Translations under genes and position numbers: made by a program | Notes under the pieces: model-generated | Seen by the model: the letters and a program-made list of their open reading frames with translations, nothing else | Database searches by the model: none | What the model was told of the DNA's origin: nothing | NCBI RefSeq assembly: GCF_902506425.1 | Contig: NZ_LR732469.1 | Coordinates: forward strand, 1,907,285 to 1,971,284 | Direction of reading: 5' to 3' | DNA: 64,000 bases | From: Novosphingobium sp. 9U | Lineage (GTDB): Bacteria > Pseudomonadota > Alphaproteobacteria > Sphingomonadales > Sphingomonadaceae | Shown: positions 1-8,476 of the stretch, in pieces | Position numbering within the stretch: position 1 is the stretch's first letter | How the letters are laid out: every line of letters begins with the position of its first letter

Positions 1-671
1 TGCTGCTGCATGAAGCCGTCGGCCATGGGCTCGAGGGCGACTTCAACCGCAAGGGCACCAGCGCGTTCTCGGGCCGGATCGGCGAGCGCGTGGCGGCTTC
101 GGGCGTCACTGTGGTCGACGATGGCTCTATCGCCAATCGCCGCGGCTCGCTCTCGATCGATGACGAGGGCACGCCGACGCAGGAGAACGTCCTGATCGAG
201 GACGGGATCCTCAAGGGATACATGCAGGACCGCCTCAACGCCCGCCTGATGGGCGTGCCCGCCACCGGCAACGGCCGGCGCGAGAGCTATGCCCACGTGC
301 CGATGCCGCGCATGACCAACACCTTCATGCGCGGCGGCGAGGACGATCCGGCCGAGCTGCTCAGCCGCATCAAGAACGGCATCTATGCCAAGAGCTTCGG
401 CGGCGGCCAGGTCGACATCGTTTCGGGCAAGTTCGTGTTCTCGTGCACAGAGGCCTACAAGGTCGAGAACGGCAAGCTGGGCGCCCCGATCAAGGGCGCG
501 ACGCTGATCGGCGACGGCCCTTCGGTGCTGACCCGCGTGACCGGCATCGGCAACGACATGGCGCTCGATGAAGGCGTGGGTGTCTGCGGCAAGGGTGGCC
601 AGAGCGTGCCGGCCGGAGTCGGCCAGCCGACCTTGCTGATTGAAGGTCTGACTGTCGGCGGAACTGCTTGA
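1..671 (+). CDS. tldD: Metalloprotease TldD, C-terminal part (cut by window edge)
   Basis: This is the last ~222 codons of a TldD-type zinc metalloprotease; the start lies before the window, and the reading frame begins at base 3. The first residues include [11 protein letters not shown], the HExxxH zinc-binding motif of TldD/PmbA. The rest matches the C-terminal half of the family (for example [16 protein letters not shown] and [20 protein letters not shown]). In E. coli, TldD and TldE (PmbA) form a heterodimer that degrades unstructured peptides and processes microcin B17; a cytoplasmic peptidase role is inferred here. No pmbA partner is visible in the window. A full-length protein would be about 480 residues. 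Confidence 0.93.
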   Translation, partial: LLHEAVGHGLEGDFNRKGTSAFSGRIGERVAASGVTVVDDGSIANRRGSLSIDDEGTPTQENVLIEDGILKGYMQDRLNARLMGVPATGNGRRESYAHVPMPRMTNTFMRGGEDDPAELLSRIKNGIYAKSFGGGQVDIVSGKFVFSCTEAYKVENGKLGAPIKGATLIGDGPSVLTRVTGIGNDMALDEGVGVCGKGGQSVPAGVGQPTLLIEGLTVGGTA

Positions 672-793
672 TCAGAACCGCTTGATCTGAAGCAACTTGC
701 GGATCCATGCCGGGTGACGAGGCGTTACTTCGTCAAGCACAGGTTCAGCACCTTTGTGGCATGAACATCGCAAGAATGCAGGAAGAGGTCACC

Positions 794-1204
794 ATGAAGA
801 ACAGGATCACCGCTGCGGTCGCGCTGGCCGCCGCTGTTACAGGAATGCTCGCAACCCCCGTCATGGCCGCCAAACCCAAGCTGACGGGTGAGGCCAAGCT
901 GGCGCAGATGCTCGAAGGCCGCCAGCCGGGCAAGCCGGTCAATTGCCTGCCGCTCGGCTCGGCGCAGGAGTCGCGGATCATCGACAAGACCGCGATCGTC
1001 TACCGCTTCGGCAATACGCTCTACGTCAACCGCCCGACCAATGCCGACGCGCTCGACGACGATGACATCATGGTCACGAAGACGTCGCAGAGTTCTCTGT
1101 GCCGCCTGGACACCGTGCAACTGCACGATCGCACCAGCCACTTCTACAGCGGCTTCGTCGGCTTGCAGGACTTCGTGCCTTACAAGAAGGTCGCCACCCG
1201 GTAA
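794..1204 (+). CDS. Small secreted protein with signal peptide, function unknown
   Basis: The 136-residue product has a clear Sec signal peptide (MKNRITAAVALAAAVTGMLA, cleavage after ...PVMA), so it is periplasmic or exported. The ATG at 794 is chosen because GGAAGAGG at 781-788 sits at a proper distance; an earlier in-frame start at 707 would add a non-signal leader. The mature part has two cysteines (NCLPLG and SLCRLD) that could form a disulfide. Small exported proteins of this look are common in sphingomonads, but I recognise no named family. It follows tldD on the same strand 120 bp later. Confidence 0.7.
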   Translation: MKNRITAAVALAAAVTGMLATPVMAAKPKLTGEAKLAQMLEGRQPGKPVNCLPLGSAQESRIIDKTAIVYRFGNTLYVNRPTNADALDDDDIMVTKTSQSSLCRLDTVQLHDRTSHFYSGFVGLQDFVPYKKVATR

Positions 1205-1225
1205 CACTGCCGGCGGTGATACAGC

Positions 1226-1247
1226 CGCCGCCGGGACACCGGCGGCG
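1226..1247 (+). terminator. GC-rich hairpin, possible terminator
   Basis: CGCCGCCGG (1226-1234), loop GACA and CCGGCGGCG (1239-1247) form a perfect 9-bp stem 22 bp after the secreted-protein gene. No T-tract follows, so it may be only a weak or factor-assisted terminator. Confidence 0.45.
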
Positions 1248-1347
1248 CACCTGCATGCTTTGCAATCCAGCAATGTAACGGTAGGATCGTCGCCGTTGGT
1301 GCGGCGACGTTCTCTTGCGTAGGTCCAAGATCCACGTGGAGAATGCG

Positions 1348-1926
1348 ATGGTTGCGAACCGTGGGTTTCAGTCGACCGGCACCAAGACCCGCCTGCGCCT
1401 GATCGAAGCGGCCGCCGAAATCCTGGCTGACGAGGGCTATGTCGCCTTCACCGCCCGCCGCATCGCGGCGCGTGCGGAGCTCAAGCCCCAGCTGGTGCAC
1501 TACTATTTCCGCTCCATGGAAGAGCTGGTGGTGACGGTGTTCCATCGCTCGTCCGCCATCTACTTCCGCCTCCACGACGAAGCGCTGAGCACGCCGCGCC
1601 CGCTTCATGCCTTGTGGGATCTCAACGCGAACCTCCCCGAGGCGAGCCGCATGCTCGAATTCGTCGCGTTGGGTAAGCAGTACCCCCAGCTTCGCGAAGA
1701 AATGCGCAAGAGCGGCGAGAGCTTCCGCGACTTGCAGATCGAGGCGATCGAGCGGGTCTATGCGCAGCACGGCATCACCGATCCTGCGATCAGCGCACCA
1801 GCGCTGGCGATGCTGATGTCGGCGACGGCGCGCGCAATGGTGTTCGAGAGCCAGGTCGGCATGAACAAGGCGCACGCCGACACCGTTCAGCTGATCAAGA
1901 CCTTCCTCTCGAGCCTGGAGGGCTGA
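1348..1926 (+). CDS. TetR/AcrR-family transcriptional regulator
   Basis: The 192-residue protein has an N-terminal TetR helix-turn-helix: RLRLIEAAAEILADEGY, then TARRIAARAELKPQLVHYYF over roughly residues 15-60, with the typical YYFRSMEEL end of helix 4. The C-terminal ligand domain is not assignable to a subfamily. The ATG at 1348 is favoured by GTGGAG just upstream; in-frame TTG (1315) and GTG (1336) are less likely. It lies 190 bp ahead of a TonB-dependent receptor on the same strand, so regulation of that receptor or of the nearby P450 is plausible but only inferred. Confidence 0.88.
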   Translation: MVANRGFQSTGTKTRLRLIEAAAEILADEGYVAFTARRIAARAELKPQLVHYYFRSMEELVVTVFHRSSAIYFRLHDEALSTPRPLHALWDLNANLPEASRMLEFVALGKQYPQLREEMRKSGESFRDLQIEAIERVYAQHGITDPAISAPALAMLMSATARAMVFESQVGMNKAHADTVQLIKTFLSSLEG

Positions 1927-2030
1927 AACGCCAACGTGGCAGGCAAGCCACATTGCACCGTGGGTTGATCCGCCCGAGACTGGAGGCTTGACCCACTCCG
2001 CCTTCTGACTAAGAGAGTGTCAAAATAAGT

Positions 2031-2048
2031 CGGCGAATGTATACGCCG
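2031..2048. promoter_or_regulatory. Inverted repeat upstream of TonB receptor
   Basis: CGGCG (2031-2035) and CGCCG (2044-2048) flank an 8-bp AT-richer centre, about 70 bp before the receptor start and after the TetR gene. It could be an operator for the adjacent regulator, but the arms are short and GC-rich, so chance is possible. Confidence 0.3.
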
Positions 2049-2118
2049 GCAGGTCGCACATTAAGCGGCTGGACACGCACATCCTCGATCGGGGGAGTGC
2101 TTAGGAGGGGAGGAATAC

Positions 2119-4407
2119 ATGTTGTCTTCGACAGTGAAGGTGCGCGTCGCCGCTTTGGCAAGTGCCGGCGTGATGGCGTTGGCCGTGCCCGCAGCAGCGT
2201 GGGCACAGCAGGATCCCACGTCACAAGCTTCCACGCCGCAGGCGAGCACGGGTGACACCCAGGGCCTCGATGCCATCGTCGTGACTGCACAGCGCCGCCA
2301 GGAAGACGTGCGCGACGTGCCGATCGCCGTCTCGGCCGTCAGTGCCGCCACCCTCGACGAGGCCGGCATCGATGTCAGCCGCGACCTGCCGCAGGTGATC
2401 CCCAGCGTCCAGTTCTCACGTTCGGGCGCGAGCGGCCTGTTCTTCGTGCGCGGCGTCGGCACGACCAACGCAGCTGTCGGCGAAGAGGGCGCGAACGCAT
2501 TCTACATCGACGGCGTATACCTGGGTGACCTTGCCCAGACGATCAACAACTTCAACAACGTGGAGCGGATCGAAGTCCTGAAGGGCCCGCAAGGCACCCT
2601 GTTCGGCCGAAACGCCACGGGCGGCCTGATCCACGTCATCACTCGCGATCCGGGCGACGAGCTGGAGATGCACGGCCAGTTCGGCTATGCCAACTACCAG
2701 ACGGTAGACGGCAAGCTCTACCTCGCCACCCCGCTGGTCGAGGACAAGCTGGGGATCGACCTGGCGCTCACCTACCACAACCAGGACAAGGGCTGGGGCC
2801 GCAACCTCACGCTCAACCGTGAGATCCACACCGAGAACTACTGGGGCGCACGCTCCAAGCTGGTCGCCAAGCCGACCGACACGATCAAGCTGACGCTGGC
2901 GGGCGACTACTACAAGAACCGCGACAACCTAGGCCTCGCCTGGAAGATCAAGCCGGGCACTGTCGGCACCGGCGGCGTCCCCGGCGTCGAAGGCCAGGAC
3001 TCGACCGCGAACATCATCCCGCTGACTCGCCAGAAGGTCTACGGCACCAGCCTAACCGGTGAGTTCGACCTGGGCTTCGCCACGCTGACCAACGTCGCGG
3101 CCTATCGCAAGGCGCGCAATGCCAGCGACTTCGATGTCGATGGTGGGCCGCGCAACCTGATCCGCATCACCTTTGTCTCGTCCTCCCAGACGATCCAGGA
3201 GGAACTGCGGCTCGCCTCGAACGGGACCGGACCGCTTCAATGGCAGGCTGGCTTCTTCTACCTGAACTCCAAGGCCAGCAACGATTCCGACTTCACCGGA
3301 CTGGCCTTCAGCGGCAGCGGCGTGGCCCGGCAGGAGATCCGCGCAGACCTAAAGACCAACTCCTACGCGGGCTTCGGAGAGCTCACCTGGAAGGTCACCG
3401 ACACCACGCAGCTGACCGGCGGCCTGCGCTACACCGCAGATCGGCGTGAGTTCGACGGCACCAGCACCAACGTGCTGTTGAGCGGCACTCGCCTTCCTCC
3501 ATCGGTCCAGCCGATCCCGCGCCTGAAGTACAACGAGTGGACCTACCGGGTCGCGCTGCGCCAGGACCTGACCGACGGCGTGAACGTCTATGCCTCGATC
3601 AACCGCGGCTTCAAGGCAGGCAGCTACAGCCTGCAGAGCCCGGCCAACAAGCCGTTCCTGCCGCAAACGATCATGGCCTACGAGCTGGGCCTCAAGTCCG
3701 AGCTGTTCAACCGCAAGCTGCGCGTCAACCTGGCGGGCTTCCACTACGACATCGACGACTTCCAGGTCCGCTCGGCCGCGGTGGCGAGCCCGGGCGCCAA
3801 CTTGATCCTCAACGCCGCGACGGTGAAGGTCGACGGCGTCGAGATGGAGTTCGAGGCGGCTCCGACCGACGGTCTGCGCCTGTTCGGCGGCGCGACGTAC
3901 CTCAAGTCGCGCTTCGACAAGTTCGGCGGCCCCGGCGCGGACTTCCAGGCGCCGATCGTATATCCCAACCCGGCGACGTGCCCTGCCTCTCAGTTCGGAA
4001 CCGACAACCCCGGCCTGCTCGGACCCGGTCCGCGTACGGGTGGATACCTGACGTGCTTCGGCGATGTCTCGGGCAACCGCACGCCCAACTCGCCCAAGTT
4101 CGCCGCGAGCTTCGGCGCGAGCTACTCGGTTCCGGTGGGCGACACCGGCAAGCTGCAGTTCACCGGGCTCTACAGCTATAACGACGGCTACTACTTCGAG
4201 CCCGACAACGTGCATCGCCAGGGCAGCTACAGCCTGGTCAACGGCTCAATCGAATACCGGCCCACGGAGACCTTCGGGATCGCGCTCTGGGGCAAGAATC
4301 TGTTCGATAAGGAATACGCCATCCAGGACCTCACCACCGCGACCGGCGTGACCGAAGCGCTGGGTACGCCGCGGACCTACGGCGTGGATTTCAAGCTCGA
4401 CTTCTGA
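2119..4407 (+). CDS. TonB-dependent outer-membrane receptor
   Basis: This 762-residue protein has a signal peptide ending ...AAAWAQ, then a TonB-box-like segment (LDAIVVTAQRRQEDV) and a plug domain with the usual VERIEVLKGPQGTLFGRNATGG motif. A 22-strand-type barrel follows, ending NLFDKEYAI...TYGVDFKLDF with a terminal Phe. The start is well supported by a long purine-rich RBS (GGAGGGGAGGAA) before ATG 2119. Such receptors import siderophores, glycans or hydrophobic substrates using TonB energy. The plug type resembles the catabolic receptors abundant in sphingomonads rather than classical siderophore receptors. The substrate is unknown; the neighbouring TetR regulator and P450 suggest a small organic compound. 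Confidence 0.92.
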   Translation: MLSSTVKVRVAALASAGVMALAVPAAAWAQQDPTSQASTPQASTGDTQGLDAIVVTAQRRQEDVRDVPIAVSAVSAATLDEAGIDVSRDLPQVIPSVQFSRSGASGLFFVRGVGTTNAAVGEEGANAFYIDGVYLGDLAQTINNFNNVERIEVLKGPQGTLFGRNATGGLIHVITRDPGDELEMHGQFGYANYQTVDGKLYLATPLVEDKLGIDLALTYHNQDKGWGRNLTLNREIHTENYWGARSKLVAKPTDTIKLTLAGDYYKNRDNLGLAWKIKPGTVGTGGVPGVEGQDSTANIIPLTRQKVYGTSLTGEFDLGFATLTNVAAYRKARNASDFDVDGGPRNLIRITFVSSSQTIQEELRLASNGTGPLQWQAGFFYLNSKASNDSDFTGLAFSGSGVARQEIRADLKTNSYAGFGELTWKVTDTTQLTGGLRYTADRREFDGTSTNVLLSGTRLPPSVQPIPRLKYNEWTYRVALRQDLTDGVNVYASINRGFKAGSYSLQSPANKPFLPQTIMAYELGLKSELFNRKLRVNLAGFHYDIDDFQVRSAAVASPGANLILNAATVKVDGVEMEFEAAPTDGLRLFGGATYLKSRFDKFGGPGADFQAPIVYPNPATCPASQFGTDNPGLLGPGPRTGGYLTCFGDVSGNRTPNSPKFAASFGASYSVPVGDTGKLQFTGLYSYNDGYYFEPDNVHRQGSYSLVNGSIEYRPTETFGIALWGKNLFDKEYAIQDLTTATGVTEALGTPRTYGVDFKLDF

Positions 4408-4414
4408 CCGCGCA

Positions 4415-4451
4415 CGCGAGGGCAAGGCACGCGCCCTGCCCTCGCGCGTTT
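4415..4451 (+). terminator. Rho-independent terminator candidate after TonB receptor
   Basis: CGCGAGGGCA (4415-4424) pairs perfectly with TGCCCTCGCG (4437-4446) around a 12-nt loop, followed by a short T run. It begins 8 bp after the receptor stop. Confidence 0.6.
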
Positions 4452-4510
4452 GCTTCGAGGCGTCCGACCCTTGCCGGCCGGGCGCCTTTTTGCTGGCAGG
4501 AGCGTGGTGC

Positions 4511-4930
4511 ATGGCGGAAGTGGGCGAAAGCCGAGGGCGGCGGATCGGGCGGGTGGCGTTGGCGCTGGTCTATGGCGCGGCGGGCGTGATCCACCTCGCC
4601 AAGCCGGGTCCATTCGCGGTGATCACGCCCGAGTGGGTGCCACATCCTGAGACCGTGGTTGCGCTCACCGGAGTGGCAGAGCTGCTGGGCGCGGCGGGGT
4701 TGCTGCAACCCGTCTCGCTACCGCTCCGCCGAGCAGCGGGCTGGGGCCTGGCGCTCTATGCGCTGTGCGTCTGGCCGGCGAACTACAATCACATGCAGCT
4801 CGACATGGCGCGGCCGGATCATGGCCTGGGCTTGGGCTATCACGTGCCACGCTTGTTGGCGCAGCCGCTGATCATCTGGTGGGCGCTGTGGGCAAGTGGG
4901 GCCGTGAGGCGCCGTTCTGCTAAGGAGTGA
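4511..4930 (+). CDS. DoxX-like small membrane protein
   Basis: The 139-residue product has about four hydrophobic helices and a layout like DoxX/YphA-type proteins: RVALALVYGAAGVIHLAKPG, then PHPETVVALTGVAELLGAAG, then YALCVWPANYNHMQLD. The ATG at 4511 has AGGAG 8 bp upstream; an in-frame TTG at 4490 is less likely. DoxX-like proteins are inner-membrane proteins of mostly unknown function, some linked to thiol or quinone redox. It follows the TonB receptor past a terminator-like hairpin and is convergent with the P450 gene. Confidence 0.75.
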   Translation: MAEVGESRGRRIGRVALALVYGAAGVIHLAKPGPFAVITPEWVPHPETVVALTGVAELLGAAGLLQPVSLPLRRAAGWGLALYALCVWPANYNHMQLDMARPDHGLGLGYHVPRLLAQPLIIWWALWASGAVRRRSAKE

Positions 4931-4976
4931 GAACCACAGGCGGTGGCCCACGGTGCGTTTTGATCGACCTGGGGCA

Positions 4977-6167
4977 CTAACCGCGCTCACACGCCACCAC
5001 CGCCCCATGCACCTCGTACCCCATGATCGGCGCGCACCAACCGATCGTCGGCTGGGTGGCAAGGTGCACGCCCGGCACCCGCAGCAGCGCATCGAGGAAC
5101 ACCCGCGTCTCGTGCAGCGCCACTTGCGCGCCGGGGCAGCGGTGCGGGCCGTCGCCAAAGCTCATCCAGTTGCCCTGGACCTTCTGGCGCTTGGCGCGGC
5201 CCGGCTCGAGCGCGAAGGGGCATTCGCCCGCAACCGCCTCGTCGGTGTTCACCTGCCGCATCGACACGCCATAGAGTTCGCCCGCGCGCACCGTCTCGCC
5301 ACTTGGGCTGGTGAAATCCGCCGCGGCCTTGCGGTAGACCATCGCCGCGACCGGCTCCAGCCGCAGGATCTCGTCTAGGATCGCCAGCTGCTCCTCCTCG
5401 CCGCCGTCGAGGAAGCGCGCGCGCAACGGGTCGTTGTCGAACAAGTGCCAGGCCACCATCACAATGAACTCGCGCGTCGTCAGCATGCCGGCGGTGGCAT
5501 ACGTCAGGCCCTCAATCAGGATCGCCTTGTTCGAGAAGCCTTCCTGCACGCAGTACGAGATCACGTCCTCGCGCGGCGCCTTGCGCCGCGCCTTGACCGC
5601 CGGCATCACGTCCAGCTGCATGAAGGTCAGCGTGCGCCAGACCATGCGCAGCTTGTCGAGCGGGCCGGGCTTTTTCACGCCCATCGAGTCGAAGGTCTTG
5701 CGGATGCGGTCGGCCAGCTTTTGCGGGTTGCTGGCGGTCAGCCCGACGATCTCGGCAGCCACATCGCAGGCCAGCCGCATGCTGAGCAGGTCCAGCTGGG
5801 CGCGTCCGTCGCGGTGCAGTTCGGCGATCAGCGCGTCGGTGGTGCGGCGCATGACCACTTCATGCCGCTCCCGGATCGCCTTGGGCGTGAAGTAGCGCGC
5901 CAGCTGGCTGCGGCGCTTCTTGTGCAGCTCGCCGTCGAGGAAAAACACCGAGACATGCTCGGGATTGTCGAGCTTGATGTGCTCCGCCCCGGCGCCGGCT
6001 TGACGCACCTCGCTGCTGCGCAGGATCTCGCGCGCGAACGGGAACGAGGCGATCACCCTGGCGCCAGGCTCGACACGCAAGTTCTCCGCCGCGATCGCCG
6101 CGGACTTGCGGTCGTCGCGCGATGGCGTCGGGCCATGCATAATGGGACACCCGGTGAGCTGGTTCAT
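4977..6167 (-). CDS. Cytochrome P450
   Basis: This soluble bacterial-class P450 of 396 residues carries the heme-binding loop FGDGPHRCPG, with the cysteine ligand at residue 344, and the K-helix ExxR motif in EILRLEP. It would use ferredoxin/ferredoxin reductase electrons, but neither gene is adjacent. The I-helix reads AGMLTT (226-231), where most P450s have AG-x-D/E-T. The acid used in proton delivery is therefore a leucine (L229), which suggests altered oxygen activation or peroxide-type chemistry. It is divergent from the second TonB receptor. Substrate unknown; a CYP family name cannot be given without a database search. Confidence 0.92.
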   Translation of the reverse strand: MNQLTGCPIMHGPTPSRDDRKSAAIAAENLRVEPGARVIASFPFAREILRSSEVRQAGAGAEHIKLDNPEHVSVFFLDGELHKKRRSQLARYFTPKAIRERHEVVMRRTTDALIAELHRDGRAQLDLLSMRLACDVAAEIVGLTASNPQKLADRIRKTFDSMGVKKPGPLDKLRMVWRTLTFMQLDVMPAVKARRKAPREDVISYCVQEGFSNKAILIEGLTYATAGMLTTREFIVMVAWHLFDNDPLRARFLDGGEEEQLAILDEILRLEPVAAMVYRKAAADFTSPSGETVRAGELYGVSMRQVNTDEAVAGECPFALEPGRAKRQKVQGNWMSFGDGPHRCPGAQVALHETRVFLDALLRVPGVHLATQPTIGWCAPIMGYEVHGAVVACERG

Positions 6168-6181
6168 GGGTCACACCCTCA

Positions 6182-6200
6182 ATGATCTATTCTATATCAT
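6182..6200. promoter_or_regulatory. Imperfect 19-bp palindrome between P450 and TonB receptor
   Basis: ATGATCTATTCTATATCAT lies 15 bp upstream of the P450 start codon in an AT-rich patch of an otherwise GC-rich sequence. Its two halves match at 14 of 19 positions about the centre. It fits an operator overlapping the P450 promoter, possibly for a TetR-type regulator; binding is inferred only. Confidence 0.4.
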
Positions 6201-6272
6201 AAGCCCTATCTACGAATGGTGAATTGCTCCAGACGCAGTTGGCCTTGCCTGTGCCAGCCGATAAGAGGCCCG

Positions 6273-8318
6273 ATGCTTCACCCCTCCTGCCCTCGAACGC
6301 ATCGGCGTGCCGCGGCACTGCTGTCTTCCGCGATGCTGGTCGGGACGGCGGTGCCCGCCCTAGCTCAGTCGGCTCCCGAGCCCGCTGATCCGATCATCGT
6401 CATCGGCCGCGGCTTGCCCGATAGCCCGGCGACGCCCGCATACGACGTAGTGACGTTGAGCCGCGACCAGATCGCCTCCAGCGCCTCGGGCCGGATCGAG
6501 GACGTGCTGACCTCGGTTGCGGGCTTCTCGCAGTTCCGCCGCTCGGACAGCCGCTCGTCCAACCCTTCCAACCAGGGCGCCACCTTGCGCGCGCTGGGCG
6601 GCAATGCATCGAGCCGAGCGCTGGTGCTGCTGGACGGCGTGCCGGTGGCGAACCCGTTCTTCGGCTACATCCCGTTCAGCGCGCTGGCACCCGATCGGCT
6701 CGGCCGCGTGCGGGTGACACGTGGCGGCGGCTCGGGCGCGTTCGGATCGGGCGCCGTCTCGGGCACGATCGAACTGGAAAGCGGCGGCCCCGATTCGCTC
6801 GGGCTGATCTCGGGAGAGGCGCTGGTGGACCAGCGCGGCGAGACGCAGGGCTCGCTCACGGCCGTGCCGAGGCTGGGGCAAGGCTTCGCCGTCGCATCGG
6901 TGCAGTGGGACCGTGGCCAGGGGTTCTGGACGACGCCGAAGGACCAGCGCGTTCCGGCAAGCGCGCGCGCCAAGTACGAAAGCTGGTCGGCCGCCGTGCG
7001 CGCGGTGGCGCCGCTGACCGACGATGTCGAAGTCCAGGCCTCGGCCCTCGCCTACAACGACGCGCGCACGCTGCGCTTCGATGGCGCCGACTCCACCTCC
7101 AGCGGCCAGCAGGCGAGCCTGCGCTTGATCGGCCGCGGTGACTGGGCGTTCGACGTGCTGGGCTATGTCCAAGTGCAGGACTTCTCCAACGTGGTCATCA
7201 GCGCGACCAGCTTCAGGAAGACGCTGGACCAGGCCAAGACGCCCTCGACCGGCTACGGCGGCAAGATCGAGCTGCGCCCGCCAGTCGGCGAGAACCACGT
7301 GCTGCGGCTCGGCGCTGACCTGCGGATTGCGGAGGGCGCGCTCTATGAAGAGCCGTACAACGCGACCACCGGCCTGCGCACGGCGGTGCGACGCGCAGGC
7401 GGGCGCAACACGGATGTTGGCTTCTACGCAGAGGACGACTGGACCCTCGGCGATCTGATCCTGACTGCCGGCGCGCGCGCCGATCGCTGGCGCGTGACCC
7501 AGGGCTTCTTCCGCGAGGCGAATGCCGCCGGCCGGACCACCACCGACACGCGCTTTGCCGATCGCTCGGGCTGGGAAGGGAATTTTCGCGGTGGCGCAGT
7601 GTGGCGTGCGACCGGCGCCGTGGCGCTGCGCGCGGCCGCCTACACCGGCTTTCGCCAGCCGACCTTGAACGAGCTGTACCGCCCCTTCGTGGTGTTCCCG
7701 ATCACCACGCAGGCCAATGCCACGCTCAAGAACGAGCGGCTCGAAGGCTACGAGGCCGGAGTGGAACTGACGCCCTCGCCGGGACTGATGTTCACTGCGA
7801 CGGTGTTCGACAACCGCCTCAAGGACGCGATCGCCAATGTGACGCTAACGCCCACGACGCGCAAGCGCCAGAACGTCGACGCCGTCCATGCGCGCGGGCT
7901 CGAGCTGGGGGCTCGTGCGGCGCTGGGCACCGTCTCCTTCGACGGCAGCCTGTCGTGGACCAATGCCGAGGTGGATGCGAGCGGCGCCTCCTTGGCGCTC
8001 GACGGCAAGCGCCCGGCCCAGGTGCCGAAGCTCGCCGCCACCGGCACGCTCGCGTGGACGCCGCGCGAGGGCTGGCGCCTCGCGGCCACGCTGCGCCATA
8101 CGGGCGCGCAGTTCGAGGATGACCTCGAAACTGATGTGCTGCCCGCCGCCACCACGCTGGACGGGGTCGTGCAGGTTCCGCTCGGCCGCGTGGTGAGCGT
8201 GTTGCTGCGAGGGGAGAACCTGTTCGACGAGCGGATCGTCACCCGCAACCAGGCCGGCTCGATCGACCTCGGCATCCCGCGCACGCTGTGGGCGGGGATC
8301 CGGGTGGGGTTGAAGTAG
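6273..8318 (+). CDS. TonB-dependent outer-membrane receptor
   Basis: The 681-residue protein has a signal peptide ending ...AVPALAQ, a TonB-box-like DPIIVIGRGLPD and a plug domain (NASSRALVLLDGVPVANP). The barrel includes GFRQPTLNELYRPF and the late motif ENLFDERIVTRNQ. The ATG at 6273 is preferred over an in-frame start at 6216 because AGAGG precedes it and the signal peptide then begins correctly. At ~680 residues it is shorter than the other two receptors here and closer in size to BtuB or heme/siderophore receptors. It is divergent from the P450, sharing a short intergenic region. Substrate unknown. Confidence 0.9.
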   Translation: MLHPSCPRTHRRAAALLSSAMLVGTAVPALAQSAPEPADPIIVIGRGLPDSPATPAYDVVTLSRDQIASSASGRIEDVLTSVAGFSQFRRSDSRSSNPSNQGATLRALGGNASSRALVLLDGVPVANPFFGYIPFSALAPDRLGRVRVTRGGGSGAFGSGAVSGTIELESGGPDSLGLISGEALVDQRGETQGSLTAVPRLGQGFAVASVQWDRGQGFWTTPKDQRVPASARAKYESWSAAVRAVAPLTDDVEVQASALAYNDARTLRFDGADSTSSGQQASLRLIGRGDWAFDVLGYVQVQDFSNVVISATSFRKTLDQAKTPSTGYGGKIELRPPVGENHVLRLGADLRIAEGALYEEPYNATTGLRTAVRRAGGRNTDVGFYAEDDWTLGDLILTAGARADRWRVTQGFFREANAAGRTTTDTRFADRSGWEGNFRGGAVWRATGAVALRAAAYTGFRQPTLNELYRPFVVFPITTQANATLKNERLEGYEAGVELTPSPGLMFTATVFDNRLKDAIANVTLTPTTRKRQNVDAVHARGLELGARAALGTVSFDGSLSWTNAEVDASGASLALDGKRPAQVPKLAATGTLAWTPREGWRLAATLRHTGAQFEDDLETDVLPAATTLDGVVQVPLGRVVSVLLRGENLFDERIVTRNQAGSIDLGIPRTLWAGIRVGLK

Positions 8319-8320
8319 CG

Positions 8321-8438
8321 CGTCGTCCCGGGCTCGACCTGGGACCGGTTTCGACAGCGACGAACCTTGCCGGCCAGCGCCTCGACGCAAGCTCGTGACA
8401 TGCCGAAACCGGTCCCGGATCCAGTCCGCAATGACGGC
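8321..8438. repeat. REP-like inverted repeat, family A, copy 1
   Basis: A ~118-bp element whose ends are complementary: GGGACCGGTTTCG near 8341 against CGAAACCGGTCCC near 8404. It sits directly after the TonB receptor stop. A related copy lies at 46749-46867, sharing GTCCCGG...ACC and CATGCCG.AACCGGT. It may act as a transcription end or a REP element. Confidence 0.75.
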
Positions 8439-8476
8439 TGTTTTCATGCTCCTGCTCACAAGCTAGAACCCCAGCC

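Noticed and set aside
1205..1347. A riboswitch ahead of the TetR gene
   Set aside because: Only a simple GC-rich hairpin; no recognisable aptamer structure.
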